A stretch of DNA of 11,815 nt from Monoraphidium neglectum (GCF_000611645.1 NW_014012592.1:6090-17904); one strand, 5' to 3'. Shown: positions 1 through 8,598, numbered from the stretch's first letter. The notes: generated from the letters alone by a model not told the origin. A program made the numbers and translations.

Positions 1-151
1 TGGCTGGCCCAGGGCAGGCTCAGGTGCCCACCTCATCTTCCGGCACTCGGCCTGCACTATCTGCGCGTCCTCGTGATGCAAGAAGTTGGGGAGGTACACA
101 ACCGCCGGCGGCCGCTTGCGGTACTGCTGCGGGCGCGCCTGCCCCCACCAC

Positions 152-184
<33 letters not shown>

Positions 185-417
185 AGCTGCGCTGCTGCTG
201 CAGCCGCAGCCGCAGGTGCGCGCGTCGCGATCCGCCTGGGCTGCTCCTGCTGCTTCTGTGCACGTAACAAGACGGCACGCCGCTGCCGCGCCAGCAACTC
301 TGCTGGCCAGCACGCCGACGGGGCACCTGGCATGGCGACGAGTGTCGCGCTGCGACACGCCCCTGCCGCCCGCTGGTGCCGCGGCGCGCTGCCTGCCGAG
401 GTAGTGTGCGACTGCAT
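1..417 (-). CDS. 5' part of a Gln-rich protein, possible 2OG-Fe(II) oxygenase (partial)
   Basis: The minus-strand frame is open from an in-frame TGA upstream of about 475 to the window edge. The first in-frame ATG is at 417 and another lies at 333. The exon probably ends at 32, with donor GTGGGC starting at 31 (phase 2, 128 full codons). From the 417 start the protein has a Ser/Ala/Arg-rich N-terminus that could be a transit peptide. A basic helix-like stretch follows (ELLARQRRAVLLRAQKQQEQ), then poly-Ala, then 11 Gln encoded at 151-183. It ends with PPAVVYLPNFLHHEDAQ and an ECRKMR motif. The V-Y-x-P-N-F-L then E-x-A-x-x-x-x-x-E-C pattern resembles the opening of some 2-oxoglutarate/Fe(II) oxygenase domains. 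That is only a similarity in style: the HxD...H iron site would lie outside the window. The gene is head-to-head with the RAP-domain gene. I am fairly sure it is coding and unsure of the family. Confidence 0.6.
151..183 (-). repeat. CAG/CAA poly-Gln tract (CTG on plus strand)
   Basis: Eleven consecutive Gln codons (nine CAG, two CAA) on the minus strand, followed by Trp-Trp. The CTG orientation on the plus strand matches the minus-strand gene, so the tract is read as Gln and not Leu, Ala, Ser or Cys. Confidence 0.85.
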
Positions 418-638
418 CGCGTCAATGTGCCTCGTGGCAAGCGTTGGCTGATTAGATGGGGATCACCAGCAGCACCAACAGGCTACCGTGCAAGCGGCTG
501 CTCTACACAGTACATGACAAGCCGCGATGGCATCATGCATTTCAGATTGGTATTGGTGCGTATGAAGTACGGTCTTACGGAGGTAGCACTGGACCGATGC
601 ACCGATCAGTGACAGTGTGACAGCGGTATGAGCGTCCA
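418..638. promoter_or_regulatory. Head-to-head intergenic region, presumed divergent promoter and leaders
   Basis: This 221-bp stretch separates the ATGs of two divergent genes and must hold both leaders and core promoters. Its base composition is closer to balanced than the flanking exons. I see no clear TATA box or other motif. It contains one very short upstream ORF at its right end, described separately. Confidence 0.5.
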
Positions 639-642
639 ATGA
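628..642 (+). promoter_or_regulatory. Candidate upstream ORF overlapping the RAP gene ATG
   Basis: ATG AGC GTC CAA TGA encodes four residues. Its TGA overlaps the ATG at 639 in an ATGA arrangement. If the transcript starts upstream of 628, ribosomes that use this ATG would terminate on top of the 639 start, which favours use of the next in-frame ATG at 705. The transcript start is not known. Confidence 0.3.
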
Positions 643-3084
643 AGCAAGGACCAGGCCTGACGCAACGTTGCTTAACAACGAGGACAGCTGCGGTGCTTGT
701 GCCCATGAAACCGTGCATAGCTCGTGCGCTACACTGGCGCCCATGTGCCCCGCGCCTGCTTGCGCCGCCGCTAGGGGGCGTCGCCCGTGCCTTTTGTAGT
801 GTGGCTCTGCCAATCATAGCACCAGCACATGTGGCCGCTCATCGCACCATACGTCAAGCAGGCAGCACAGCAGCCAAGGCAACGGCCGGGCCCGGCCCGG
901 CCGCGCCCGAGCCGCCGCCCCCATTTGCCGACGAGGATCAGCAACAGCAGTGGCAGTGGCAGCAGCAGCAGCAGTGGCAGCAGCAGCAGCTGTCCCAGCG
1001 GCTGAGTGGGGCCCGCTCCCTTAGCGAGCTGCGGTCTCTGATTGACGCCCATCCCTCGGAGCTGGTTGATGGCGATCTGGGCCCCATGACGCTGCTGGCT
1101 GCGGCGCAGATGGAGCCTGGCGCGCTCGCGGATGAAGCGGAGGGCGGCGGCGGCGCTGGCGAGGATGGGGACGGAGACGCCGACGCTTTGGCGGCAGAGG
1201 TGGAGCTGGTGTGTATGCATGCGCGCAGTTGCGCGGCTGCGGATGCCCGTCCCATTGTTGTGGGGCGGGGCACACCAGTGGTGGTCCTGCAGCCATGCGT
1301 GGCGGCCGAGGAGCCGCCGTGATCAGCAAGCTGCAGCCTTATTTGCCAGCGGAAGTAGTCCGACGCACGTGTTTTAGTGTGCGCATGCATAAATACATAC
1401 ATGTGTGTGAGGGTGGGGCGACACGCGGTCGCACACCCTCAGCGTCGGGCAGCATAATCAGCCCCCCCTCGACCAATCTGCCAATCCACGCCCCCCTCGA
1501 ACCCCCATCACCACCAACCCCGCAAAATCCGGCCAACAGCAAGAGCAGCTGCTGGACCGCCTCGTCCAGGCGCAGCTGCCGCGCCTGCGCGCCACGCCGC
1601 TGCGCACCTCGGCGGCGCTGGTGCTGGCGCTGTCCAACGCCGGCTACTACGACCCGGCCTTCTTCTCGGAGGCGGCGGCCGCGGCGGTCGAGGGGCTGGG
1701 GTCCTTGGAGGTGTGGGAGGTGCCGGTGGTGGCGACGGCGCTGGCGGCCGGGTTCAGCGCGGCGGGGCACTACGAGGAGCCGCTGTTCGAGGCGCTGGCA
1801 GCCAGGGTGGGTTTGGGGGAGGGGTGTTGATCATCGTGAAACTGCATCTGTGCTGCATGCATGGATTTGAAGGAACACCACACGGCTATGGGACGGCGTG
1901 GATTGGTGTTTCGTGTCCGCTGCCAGCCGCTGCGCTGCCCATGTGCTGTTCGCTGTGAATGCAGCCCGCGCTGCGCCGCACAGCGACCCTCGCAGCGCGT
2001 GCTTTCGCCGTTGGTGGCGCGTCCTTGCCCCCACACCCTCGCCGCGCTGCACCGCTTCCCGCCCCGCGCACAGGCCGTCGCTGCGGACGCGTCCGCCCCC
2101 TCCGGCCCCGCGCCGCTGCTGGCCGTGGCGGCGGCGCTGCTGGAGGTGCAGCACTACTGCCCGCCGCTGCTGGACGCGCTCGCGGCGTCCGTGCGCGCGG
2201 CGGGGGGCGCGGCGGCGATGCCTGCCGGTCAGCTGGTGGACCTGCTGCTGGTGGTGGGGTTCTTCAGGGCGGCGCCGCACGATTTGGTGGAGCAGGCCGG
2301 CGGCGCCCTGGCGGATGCGCTGGAGCGGCAGCAGCGGCAGGAGGGTGTTGAGGAGGAGCAGCAGGCGCGGCAGGATGAACGGGAGGCGGGGGGTGGCCAG
2401 GGAGCGGGGAGCGCCAGCGGCGCCGGCGGCGGTGAGGCGCTGCTCGAGGAGGACCAGCTGGGCCGGCTGCACCTGGCCGCGCTGCTGCTGCGGCAGCAGG
2501 GCGCGCCGCTGGGGCCGCGCCTCTGCGCCGCGCTCGCCGCGCGGCCGCCGGGGCGGCTGCTGGGCGCGGACCACATGGTATCAGACCCTGAGGCGGCGGC
2601 GGAGGCGCTGGGGCAGCCGCAGGGCGCGGATTGGGAGGCGGCGGGCCTGCTGACGCCGGGGCAGGTGGTGGGGCGGCTGACGCAGGGGCTCGGGTACGAG
2701 GTCGAGCGGGACGTCGTGGCTGGGGAGGAAGGTGACGGGCAGCTGCTCGCTGAGGTGGAGATCAGCATCACTGTGGATGAGTCGCGCCTGCAGGCCCAGC
2801 AGCAGCGGGAGAGGGAGGAGGGGCAGGAGGGGCGGCAGCAGCAGGAAGAGGGGCGCAGCGGCGTGCGGCGGCGCGTCGCGGTGGCCGTGATGGACGACGA
2901 GTCGTGCTACTGCGCGTCCCCACCCGGCCGCCTGCGCGGCGGCGTGGCCGTGCAGGTCCTGGCCCTGCAGTCGCTGGGCTGGGCGGTGCTGCCGCTGCCG
3001 GTGCGCGAGTGGCAGGCGCTGGGGAGGGACACGGCCGCGCAGGACGCCTACCTACGCGCCCGCATTGCGGCTGCGGTCGGGTGA
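639..3084 (+). CDS. Organelle-targeted RAP-domain protein with FASTK/OPR-like helical repeats
   Basis: Exons 639-1199, 1540-1806 and 2074-3084 join in phase 0 at both introns (donors GTGGAG and GTGGGT, acceptors AACAG and CACAG), giving 612 residues. A second ATG at 705 gives 590 and begins a basic segment, MKPCIARALHWRPCAPRLL, that looks like a mitochondrial or plastid presequence. Residues about 101-117 are Gln with Trp interruptions. Exons 2 and 3 hold several helical-hairpin repeats of the type ALxxAGYYDPxFFxxxA, HYEEPLFEAL and HYCPPLLDAL, typical of FASTK- and OPR-like proteins. The last 70 residues match a RAP domain: a hydrophobic strand ending MDDES, then a Leu-rich helix, GWAVLPLPVREW and a terminal YLRARI. 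RAP proteins bind organellar RNA and act in its processing, stability or translation. The specific RNA target is unknown. An alternative exon 1 donor at 1209 (GTGTGT) would add three residues. A charged Gln/Glu-rich linker lies just before the RAP domain. Confidence 0.85.
939..989 (+). repeat. Trp-interrupted poly-Gln tract in RAP gene exon 1
   Basis: Seventeen codons, all CAG or CAA apart from three TGG, read as Q4WQWQ5WQ4. It lies between the presequence and the folded repeats and is a probable disordered linker. Confidence 0.85.
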
Positions 3085-3116
3085 GGCTGGCCCCGTAGTA
3101 ATTCAACCCCTGTCAT

Positions 3117-3121
3117 TGCAA
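3117..3121 (+). terminator. Possible variant poly(A) signal for the RAP gene (TGCAA)
   Basis: No TGTAA occurs on the plus strand near the stop at 3084. TGCAA, one base from the green-algal consensus, lies 33 nt downstream of the stop. The call is weak: a five-base near-match is expected often by chance. Confidence 0.2.
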
Positions 3122-3238
3122 CAGATCACTGCAGCCAGATTTGACCACAGGTTTTTCGTCACGGCTCAGCCGGTCGTGCAAGCTTATCCCCTGGGGGCCT
3201 TGCGCTGATACTTAAGCGGCTGCTGTGTTTGTGGGGTT

Positions 3239-3243
3239 TACAA
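3239..3243 (-). terminator. TGTAA poly(A) signal of the IFT52 gene
   Basis: TGTAA on the minus strand lies 62 nt beyond the TAG stop at 3306-3308. This is the standard chlorophyte polyadenylation signal at a plausible distance. Transcripts would end near 3225, inside the 221-bp gap between the two convergent stop codons. Confidence 0.6.
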
Positions 3244-3305
3244 TGCAGGCCCATCGCTGCTGCAGGGCACTCCGCCCCTTCTGATGCGCAGAGAGTGAGC
3301 GGCAG

Positions 3306-5776
3306 CTAGAAACGGAAAGCCTCGACGCCACTGCCAGCGCTCCCCATGCCCCCGCGGCTCGGCAGCTGCCGCAGCGGACTGCCCGCGCTGCCGGGTGCGT
3401 CCCCAACAGCACCGCCGCCGCTCTGCTCCGTGCTGCCCGCGGTGCCGACGGTTTTGTAGCGCAGCAGCTGCCGCAGCAGCTCCGACAGCACACCCTGCGA
3501 AGAAGGGACGTCAACGGCGATCTGTGCTCGCACATGAGGAAGCAATGGGATGAGATACATGATGGCACAAAACACAACCACCCAGGAACATAGCCGTGTA
3601 GCTGGTGGCCATCTCGGATTGCACCTCTCAAGGATCCCCCACCATATGCCCAGGTGCATCCCTGTGCGTTCATGCGTGCGCGCCCCTCCCGTCCCACCTT
3701 GGCGCCCTCCTCCGGCCGGCTCTGCAGCCCGCACGCCGCGCCCGCCTCCACGAGAAAGCACTCCAGGTCAGACTCACCCACGCCCAGACCACCCCCGCCC
3801 GGCCCGCTGCTGCCAACACACTTGTTGAAAATGGCTGCCAGCCGGCCCTAGGCGCGAGGTGGGAGGAGCGACAAACAGCGCCTCCTTCCTGGGCTGGGCA
3901 CAACAAGCCTGTCAGCACATGCGACATGGAGGCGGCTGCAGATCCAGGATTTGCCACCCCTGAAGGCCAACCGCCCAGTTGAAGCAAGCCTAACACATGT
4001 TGCTGCTGCTCCAGGCTTGCTGGAGCCCAGCGGCCGGCCTGGCCGCTCCCGAACACCCCTAAATCCCACCCCCACCAACCTGGGGGGAGGCAAACGCGTC
4101 GTCCAGGTCAAACAGCTCCAGCGCCGGCGCCGCCGGCTCCCGCGCCGCGGGCGGGAACGTCGCCGCTTGCAGCGGCGGCAGCGGCGCCTCGAAGCTGGGC
4201 GCGATCAGCGCGAGGGGCGCCTTGCGGACGCCCAGCTTGCGGTACAGCGCCACAGCCTCGGGCACCAGGCCCAGGTCCAGGCCTGCCAGGGCCGGGCTGA
4301 ACAGCCGCGTCCAGTCGCGCGGCAGCTGCCGCACCTCCTGCAGGCACGGCTTGGGCCGGTCCGCCAGCGCCTCTGTGTCGGGCAGCAGGCGTGCGTCTGA
4401 CAGGTCGGGCTCCTCCGCATCCCCCGGGTGCAGCGCAATGCGGGAGCCCTGCGGGCCGGCGCGTGTTGTGAGGTGCGGCAGCGCGATGGACAGGTTGTGT
4501 GGCGCATGGGTGTGGCTGTGTCAGGTGCTGTCTCAGACCTCCAAAGCGCACACATTGCTTGGACACGATCCCCGTCAAACGGCCGCCAGGAGCCTGCCCC
4601 GAAAACCCCAGCTCAGCCGAGCACCACCCAGCCCAGCCCAGCGCAGCCCAGCCCAGTGCAGCCCAGCCCAGCTCGACCGCATGGCCCGCCCCCCCAACCT
4701 CTCACCGGACGCAGCCACTTGAAGGCCCAGTCCATCAGCCGCGCGTTCGCCTCCTTGTCGAGCCACCGGTCATCAAACAGCCGACAGCTGCCCAGCACCA
4801 GCAGCCGGCCCCCGCCACTCCCCGCCGGCGCCTCCCAGCCCGCCGCCAGCGGCCGCTGCATCGGGTAGCAAATCCGCCCGCTTGACAGCAGCGGCACCGC
4901 AGGTGCCTGCACGGTGAGCGTGCAGCCGTGCGGGTACACAAACTCGAGGCCGCCTGGCTGCACCGGCCCGGACGCCGCGTCCTGCTGCCGCTGCCGGGCC
5001 ACCGCCGCAGGTGTCCCCTTGCTGCTGCCGCTGCCGCCGCCGCCGCCCGCGCCCAGCAGCAGCGAGCGATTGAGGACGCCGTCCACGACGAGGGCCTCCT
5101 TGGGGTGCATGTACTTGTAGTGCGAAGTCCGCAGCACCGCGTCCGCGTTGGCGGCGACGCCAAACTGTTCGAGCACGTAGTTGATGTTGGTGCCCGCAGC
5201 CGCCTCGCCGCCCTCCGCCAGGAGGACCATTAGCCCGCCGCCGCCCCGCACAAGCCCCGAGATTGCGTCGCACTCCGCGGCGCTGAAGCGCTGAGTGGGG
5301 CAGCCGAGGACGAGGATTGCGGGCGCGGCGCCGCCAGGGCCGAGGAGCACCTCTGGGTGCAGGTCGTCGCGGCTGTCCAGCTTGTCGGGGCGGTAGGCGC
5401 TCCGCAGCCGGCGGAAGAGCTGCTTGAAGCCTGAGCGGTGCGTGTGCGTCTCGCCCTTGCAGCAGCTGAACAGCACGCGCGGCGCGGAGGCGTCGGCGGC
5501 CGCCTGGGGCTGCTGCTGCTGCGGCTGCTGTGGTTGCTGCTGTGCCGCTGCCAACGCGACGGGAGGGCCATCCTGGTCAAAGGTGCTGCGCGCGCCAGCG
5601 CTGCCAGCTCGGCTGCCGCCGCTTGGGTAGCCCTGCGAGCGTGCGTTGCGGCATACGTGTTGCGCGTTGACTGCGCTGTTCGATGCGTTGACCCAGTGGT
5701 GTGGCTGCCGCACGCGCGCCCATGTCCATGCCGCCCGCACCTGGCTGGCTGGCCGTGCTGCCCTATACTGTGACAT
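3306..5776 (-). CDS. IFT52: Intraflagellar transport protein 52 (IFT-B core subunit)
   Basis: Exons in transcript order: 5776-5741, 5632-4706, 4448-4080, 3847-3698, 3494-3306. All junctions are phase 0 with GT-AG ends, giving 556 residues. IFT52 is a core IFT-B subunit needed to build cilia. Its N-terminal GIFT domain interacts with other IFT-B subunits and its C-terminus with IFT46. Visible family landmarks are VLFSCCKGETHT (about 65-76), AEGGE followed by TNINYVLEQFGV, KYMHPKEALVVDGVLNR, a FVYPHG strand, LLVLGSCRLFDDRWLDKE, then in exon 3 ARLLPDTEAL, PLPPLQAATFPP and ELFDLDDAFASP. Exon 4 carries LAAIFNKC and ESDLECFLVEAG, and exon 5 an amphipathic helix LSELLRQLLRYK. The protein is longer than the usual 430-460 residues because of an N-terminal Gln/Pro tract (about 43-55), a Gly-rich loop in the GIFT domain and a Gly/Ser-rich tail. 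ATG 5776 is the first in-frame ATG. The first junction is the least certain. Confidence 0.93.
4449..4705 (-). other. IFT52 intron between exons 2 and 3
   Basis: The donor is GTGAGAGG directly after codon CCG and the acceptor is CCCGCAG before GGC. The reading continues WLRP to GSRIALHP in family register. The intron holds a G-rich short tandem repeat near its 5' end. Confidence 0.8.
4624..4672 (-). repeat. Intronic GGGCT tandem repeat, potential G-quadruplex
   Basis: On the transcribed minus strand seven GGG tracts are separated by 2- or 7-nt loops (GGGCT units broken by GCACT and GCGCT). The repeat sits about 35-80 nt inside the intron from the 5' splice site. It fits the loop rules for an intramolecular RNA or DNA G-quadruplex. 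Whether one forms is not known. Confidence 0.7.
5504..5542 (-). repeat. Gln/Pro tract (CTG-rich on plus strand) in IFT52
   Basis: The minus strand encodes QQQPQQPQQQQPQ just ahead of the conserved GIFT domain. It is a species-specific extension compared with typical IFT52. Confidence 0.85.
5633..5740 (-). other. Candidate first intron of IFT52 (108 nt, in frame)
   Basis: The donor is CCAG|GTGCGG and the acceptor CTCGCAG|GGC, both good chlorophyte matches, and both phase 0 like the other introns of this gene. The 108 nt is a multiple of three with no stop in frame, so retention would simply add 36 residues. Splicing is inferred, not proved. Confidence 0.55.
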
Positions 5777-6041
5777 CGTAGTGGCTAGCCCCGCTCGCGA
5801 TCGCCCCGCAGTGGGCTTGCCCCTACATACGAGCCGCGGATGGACGTGGGCCGAAAGTCCAAGATCACAAGATGGTCCGAAACCGAAGCTTGCTATTATT
5901 GTTTGCTGTATAGATTGTCTTCGGCACAGGCAGCGTTGTGGAGCAAACGCCACTGACACGGCCCGTGTCGATGCCACTTGATGGATCTTGCCACTGTCTG
6001 CTTACGATAGACTATACATCGGGTTTGCTGTAGATTGAAAC
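5777..6041. promoter_or_regulatory. Head-to-head promoter region of IFT52 and the ankyrin gene
   Basis: The 265 bp between the two divergent ATGs is less GC-rich than the exons. An imperfect direct repeat, GTTTGCTGTATAGATTG at 5901-5917 and GTTTGCTGTAGATTG at 6023-6037, is the only structure I see; the second copy ends just before the ankyrin ATG. TATA-like strings occur (CTATAC near 6012, GTATAG near 5908) but none is a clear TATA box. Confidence 0.5.
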
Positions 6042-8598
6042 ATGCCAAGTAGCAGCAGCGGGGATGACCCAGGTTCCGCTGGCGCACCGCCCCCACTGGC
6101 CGCCGCCACCATCGCGCTGCGAGACCCGCATGAGTTGCTGTTAGCATGCTCGGCGCCCGGTGCCGACCCTGGGATCGTGGACGCACTCTTGCAACAGCTG
6201 GTGTCCTTCGCAGACGATGGCGCTGCAGCGGCAGCGGCACTTGCAGCCACGGACGCATCAGGCCTGACGGCGCTGGCTGCGGCCGCACGCGCCGGCTGGC
6301 CGCAGGCCGTGCGCCGCATGCTGCAGCTTGGCGCCAACCCTGCGGCGCGGCTGGTATCTAGCGGCAACACCGCTGCCCACCTGGCCGCGCTGGGCGGCCA
6401 CTTGGCCGTGCTGCGGGAGCTGCTGCCAGGTCAGCACGGCGGCGGAGGGAGCAGCGGTGGCGACGCAAGCGGGGACGCGGGCGGTTGCGACGCCCTGGTA
6501 AATCGTTGCAACAACAATGGCGACACCCCTCTGATGTTCGCCTGCAGCAGTCCTGGCTCGCAGGCCGTCGCGTGCGTTGCGCTGCTGCTCAACCGCGGGG
6601 CTGACCCGCACGCACCTAACCGCGATGGGTTGACGGCCGCCATGGTCGCCGCGGGCCACGGGCGGCCGCTGGCGCTGGCGGCGCTGGTGCGGTGCTGCCA
6701 GAAGGGCGGCGGCGAGGATGGCAGCAATGGCAACGGCAGCGGCGTGGACAGGCTGCTGGGTGCCAGGGACACTCATGGCAACGGGCCGCTGGCGTTTGCG
6801 AGCCGTTCGGGTGAGCTGGCGCCTGCTGTCTGCTGTGCTGCATGGGCAGCGCGAGCTGGGAGCGCTGGTTGCAGTCCCTTCTTATGAGACTGCTTTGCAA
6901 GGGTGTCAGCGCTCTGTTGAGCGTGCCCTTGTCCTTGCTTATTCCTCATCCCCGTGTCCTCTGCGTACTTGCAACAACTCGTCGCATCCAGGCCACACTG
7001 AGTGCGTGCAGCTGCTGCTGGAAACCACCACCGCGGTGCCCCACGTGTTTGGCCGCAACGCTGCGGGCCGCACGCCTCTGGATGAGGCCCGTAAGGAGCG
7101 GAACAAGCAGGTCATTAGGTGCGCTAGGAGGCGGCAGGGTCAATCGGCTTGGCAGGTTGAGCGTGATGTTTTGTTGGCCAGTAGAGCTTGCCCACCATAC
7201 TTAATTTTTTGGGTACATCAGCACACCTCTGGACCCGCATCCACTGTACACATTGTCCTCTTCTATTCTTTGGACATGTCTCACGCGCCCATTCCAAACT
7301 CAATGCACAGGCTGCTGGAGCAGCATGTTGCCAAGGAGCAGTGTGCTGCAGAGCGGCGCGCGATTGAGCTGCTGGGGGAGGACATGCAAGGATCCGCGGC
7401 CAAGCAGCGACGAATGCAGCAGCAGGGGCAGCAACAGGGGCAGCAGCAGGGACAACAGCAGGGGCAGCAGCAGGGGCAGCAGCAGGGGCAGCAGCTGGGG
7501 CAGCAAGACAGCGAACGGGTGGTCGAGGTGAAAGCCCAGCGTGAACACTCCAAGGTGGAGCGGACGCAACAGCAGCAGCAACATCCGCCGCCGCCGCCAC
7601 AGCAGCAGCAGCAGCAGCAGCAGCAGCTTGGACCCGCCTCCGCTCCAGCCTCAGCCGCAGCCACAGAACCAGAAGATGCCAGTGAGGAATGGGTGGTGGT
7701 CGGGGGCAGCAACAGAGGAAGCAGTGGTCGGAAGACCGAGGCCCGGGTGCAGCAGGCGCCGGCTGCTTGTGTGCAGCACGCAGCGCGAGCGAGGGCCTCC
7801 CATTCGGCGGCTGGACCACCCCAACCCCGCCAAGCGCCCCCAGAGGAGCCAGAGCGGCCGCATCCTGCCCGGAATGGCAGTGTGGCCTTCGGCAAGGGCA
7901 GCCGTGCGACAGACGAGCGGCCAGCAGCAGGTGTCAGCCAGCCCAAGATGGGGGCGTGGGCAGCTGCGGTGCGCAACGAAAGGGCGATGGCGACACAGGC
8001 TGTGGCGCAGGAACAGGTCCAGCACGCGGCACTGGATGCTGATGCGTCCAACGCACCTGATCTTGAAAGCAGCACGGAGCAAACGGCGGCCGGGCCCGTT
8101 GCAGCGGTCCAGGCGAGCAGCAGTAGCGCCAATAGCGGCGACACGGCCAGCAGAGGTCGCGGCGACAACGAGAGTGACGGCAGCACCCTTGCAGCAGCTG
8201 CGTCCCAAGAAAATGTCGCCATTCCCAGATCACTTTCTCTGCAGTCGCCCGTCGCAGAGAACCCCCCTCCGACGGCGCGGTGGCTCGACGCTGCTGCGCT
8301 CGTGATCGCCGAGGCGTGCCCGTCTGCGGCTGACCTCGACGTGCTGCCGCAGCACGTGCTGGGGCTGGGGCTGGACGACCTGTCCGCTAGCCAGCTGGAG
8401 GCGCTTGAGACGATCCACCGCAGCGCCCTGGCCCGCATCTCGGACGCACGCGTGCGGCTGGCGGCAGCGCGCGCGGAGGCGTCGGCGGCGGAGCGGGCGC
8501 GGCTGAGGGATGAGATTGCGGCTGTGGCTGCGGCCATGGGGCGCGGCGGCGGCACTAGCAGTGGCCCCGGTGGTCCTCCGGGCGGCGACAATGTGTGA
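6042..8598 (+). CDS. Ankyrin-repeat protein with Gln-rich middle and C-terminal coiled coil
   Basis: Exons 6042-6810, 6992-7118 and 7311-8598 join in phases 1 and 2 (donors GTGAGC and GTGCGC, acceptors ATCCAG and CACAG), giving 727 residues. The splices restore ankyrin repeats: SRSG joins HTECVQLLLE, and KQVI joins RLLEQHV. About six repeats lie at residues 71-300, with TALAAAARAGWPQAV, GNTAAHLAALGGHLAVL, GDTPLMFACSS, LLLNRGADPHAPN, HGNGPLAFASRSG and GRTPLDEARKE. They are broken by Gly/Ser-rich insertions (about 130-150 and 221-235). A QQQG repeat and a poly-Gln tract follow, then a long low-complexity region with EEWVVV at 424-429. Residues about 640-707 are Leu/Ala/Arg/Glu rich and probably coiled coil (LEALETIHRSALARI). 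No RING, kinase or membrane segment is visible. Ankyrin repeats bind proteins; the partner and role are unknown. No TGTAA occurs within 1 kb after the stop. Confidence 0.85.
7417..7506 (+). repeat. 12-bp tandem repeat encoding QQQG units
   Basis: Thirty codons form about seven tandem 12-bp units of CAG CAG CAG GGG with small variants (CAA, GGA, one CTG). It is coding and in frame in the ankyrin-protein gene, with variation mostly at third positions. Confidence 0.9.
7600..7626 (+). repeat. (CAG)9 poly-Gln tract
   Basis: Nine pure CAG codons follow five Pro codons (CCG/CCA) in exon 3 of the ankyrin gene. A pure run like this is likely to vary in length between strains. Confidence 0.9.

Noticed and set aside
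24..451. Plus-strand open frames over the first 450 bases
   Set aside because: They read as poly-Leu, poly-Cys or poly-Ala over the CTG repeat. The minus frame has a better start, a donor and a protein-like ending.
1831..2574. Long minus-strand open frame (247 codons) opposite the RAP gene
   Set aside because: It is the GC-rich antisense shadow of a well supported exon and is Arg/Gln/Leu rich without domain pattern.
5777..5977. N-terminal extension of IFT52 to 5977
   Set aside because: The frame is open but begins with GTG and contains no ATG before 5776. It would also consume most of the divergent promoter.
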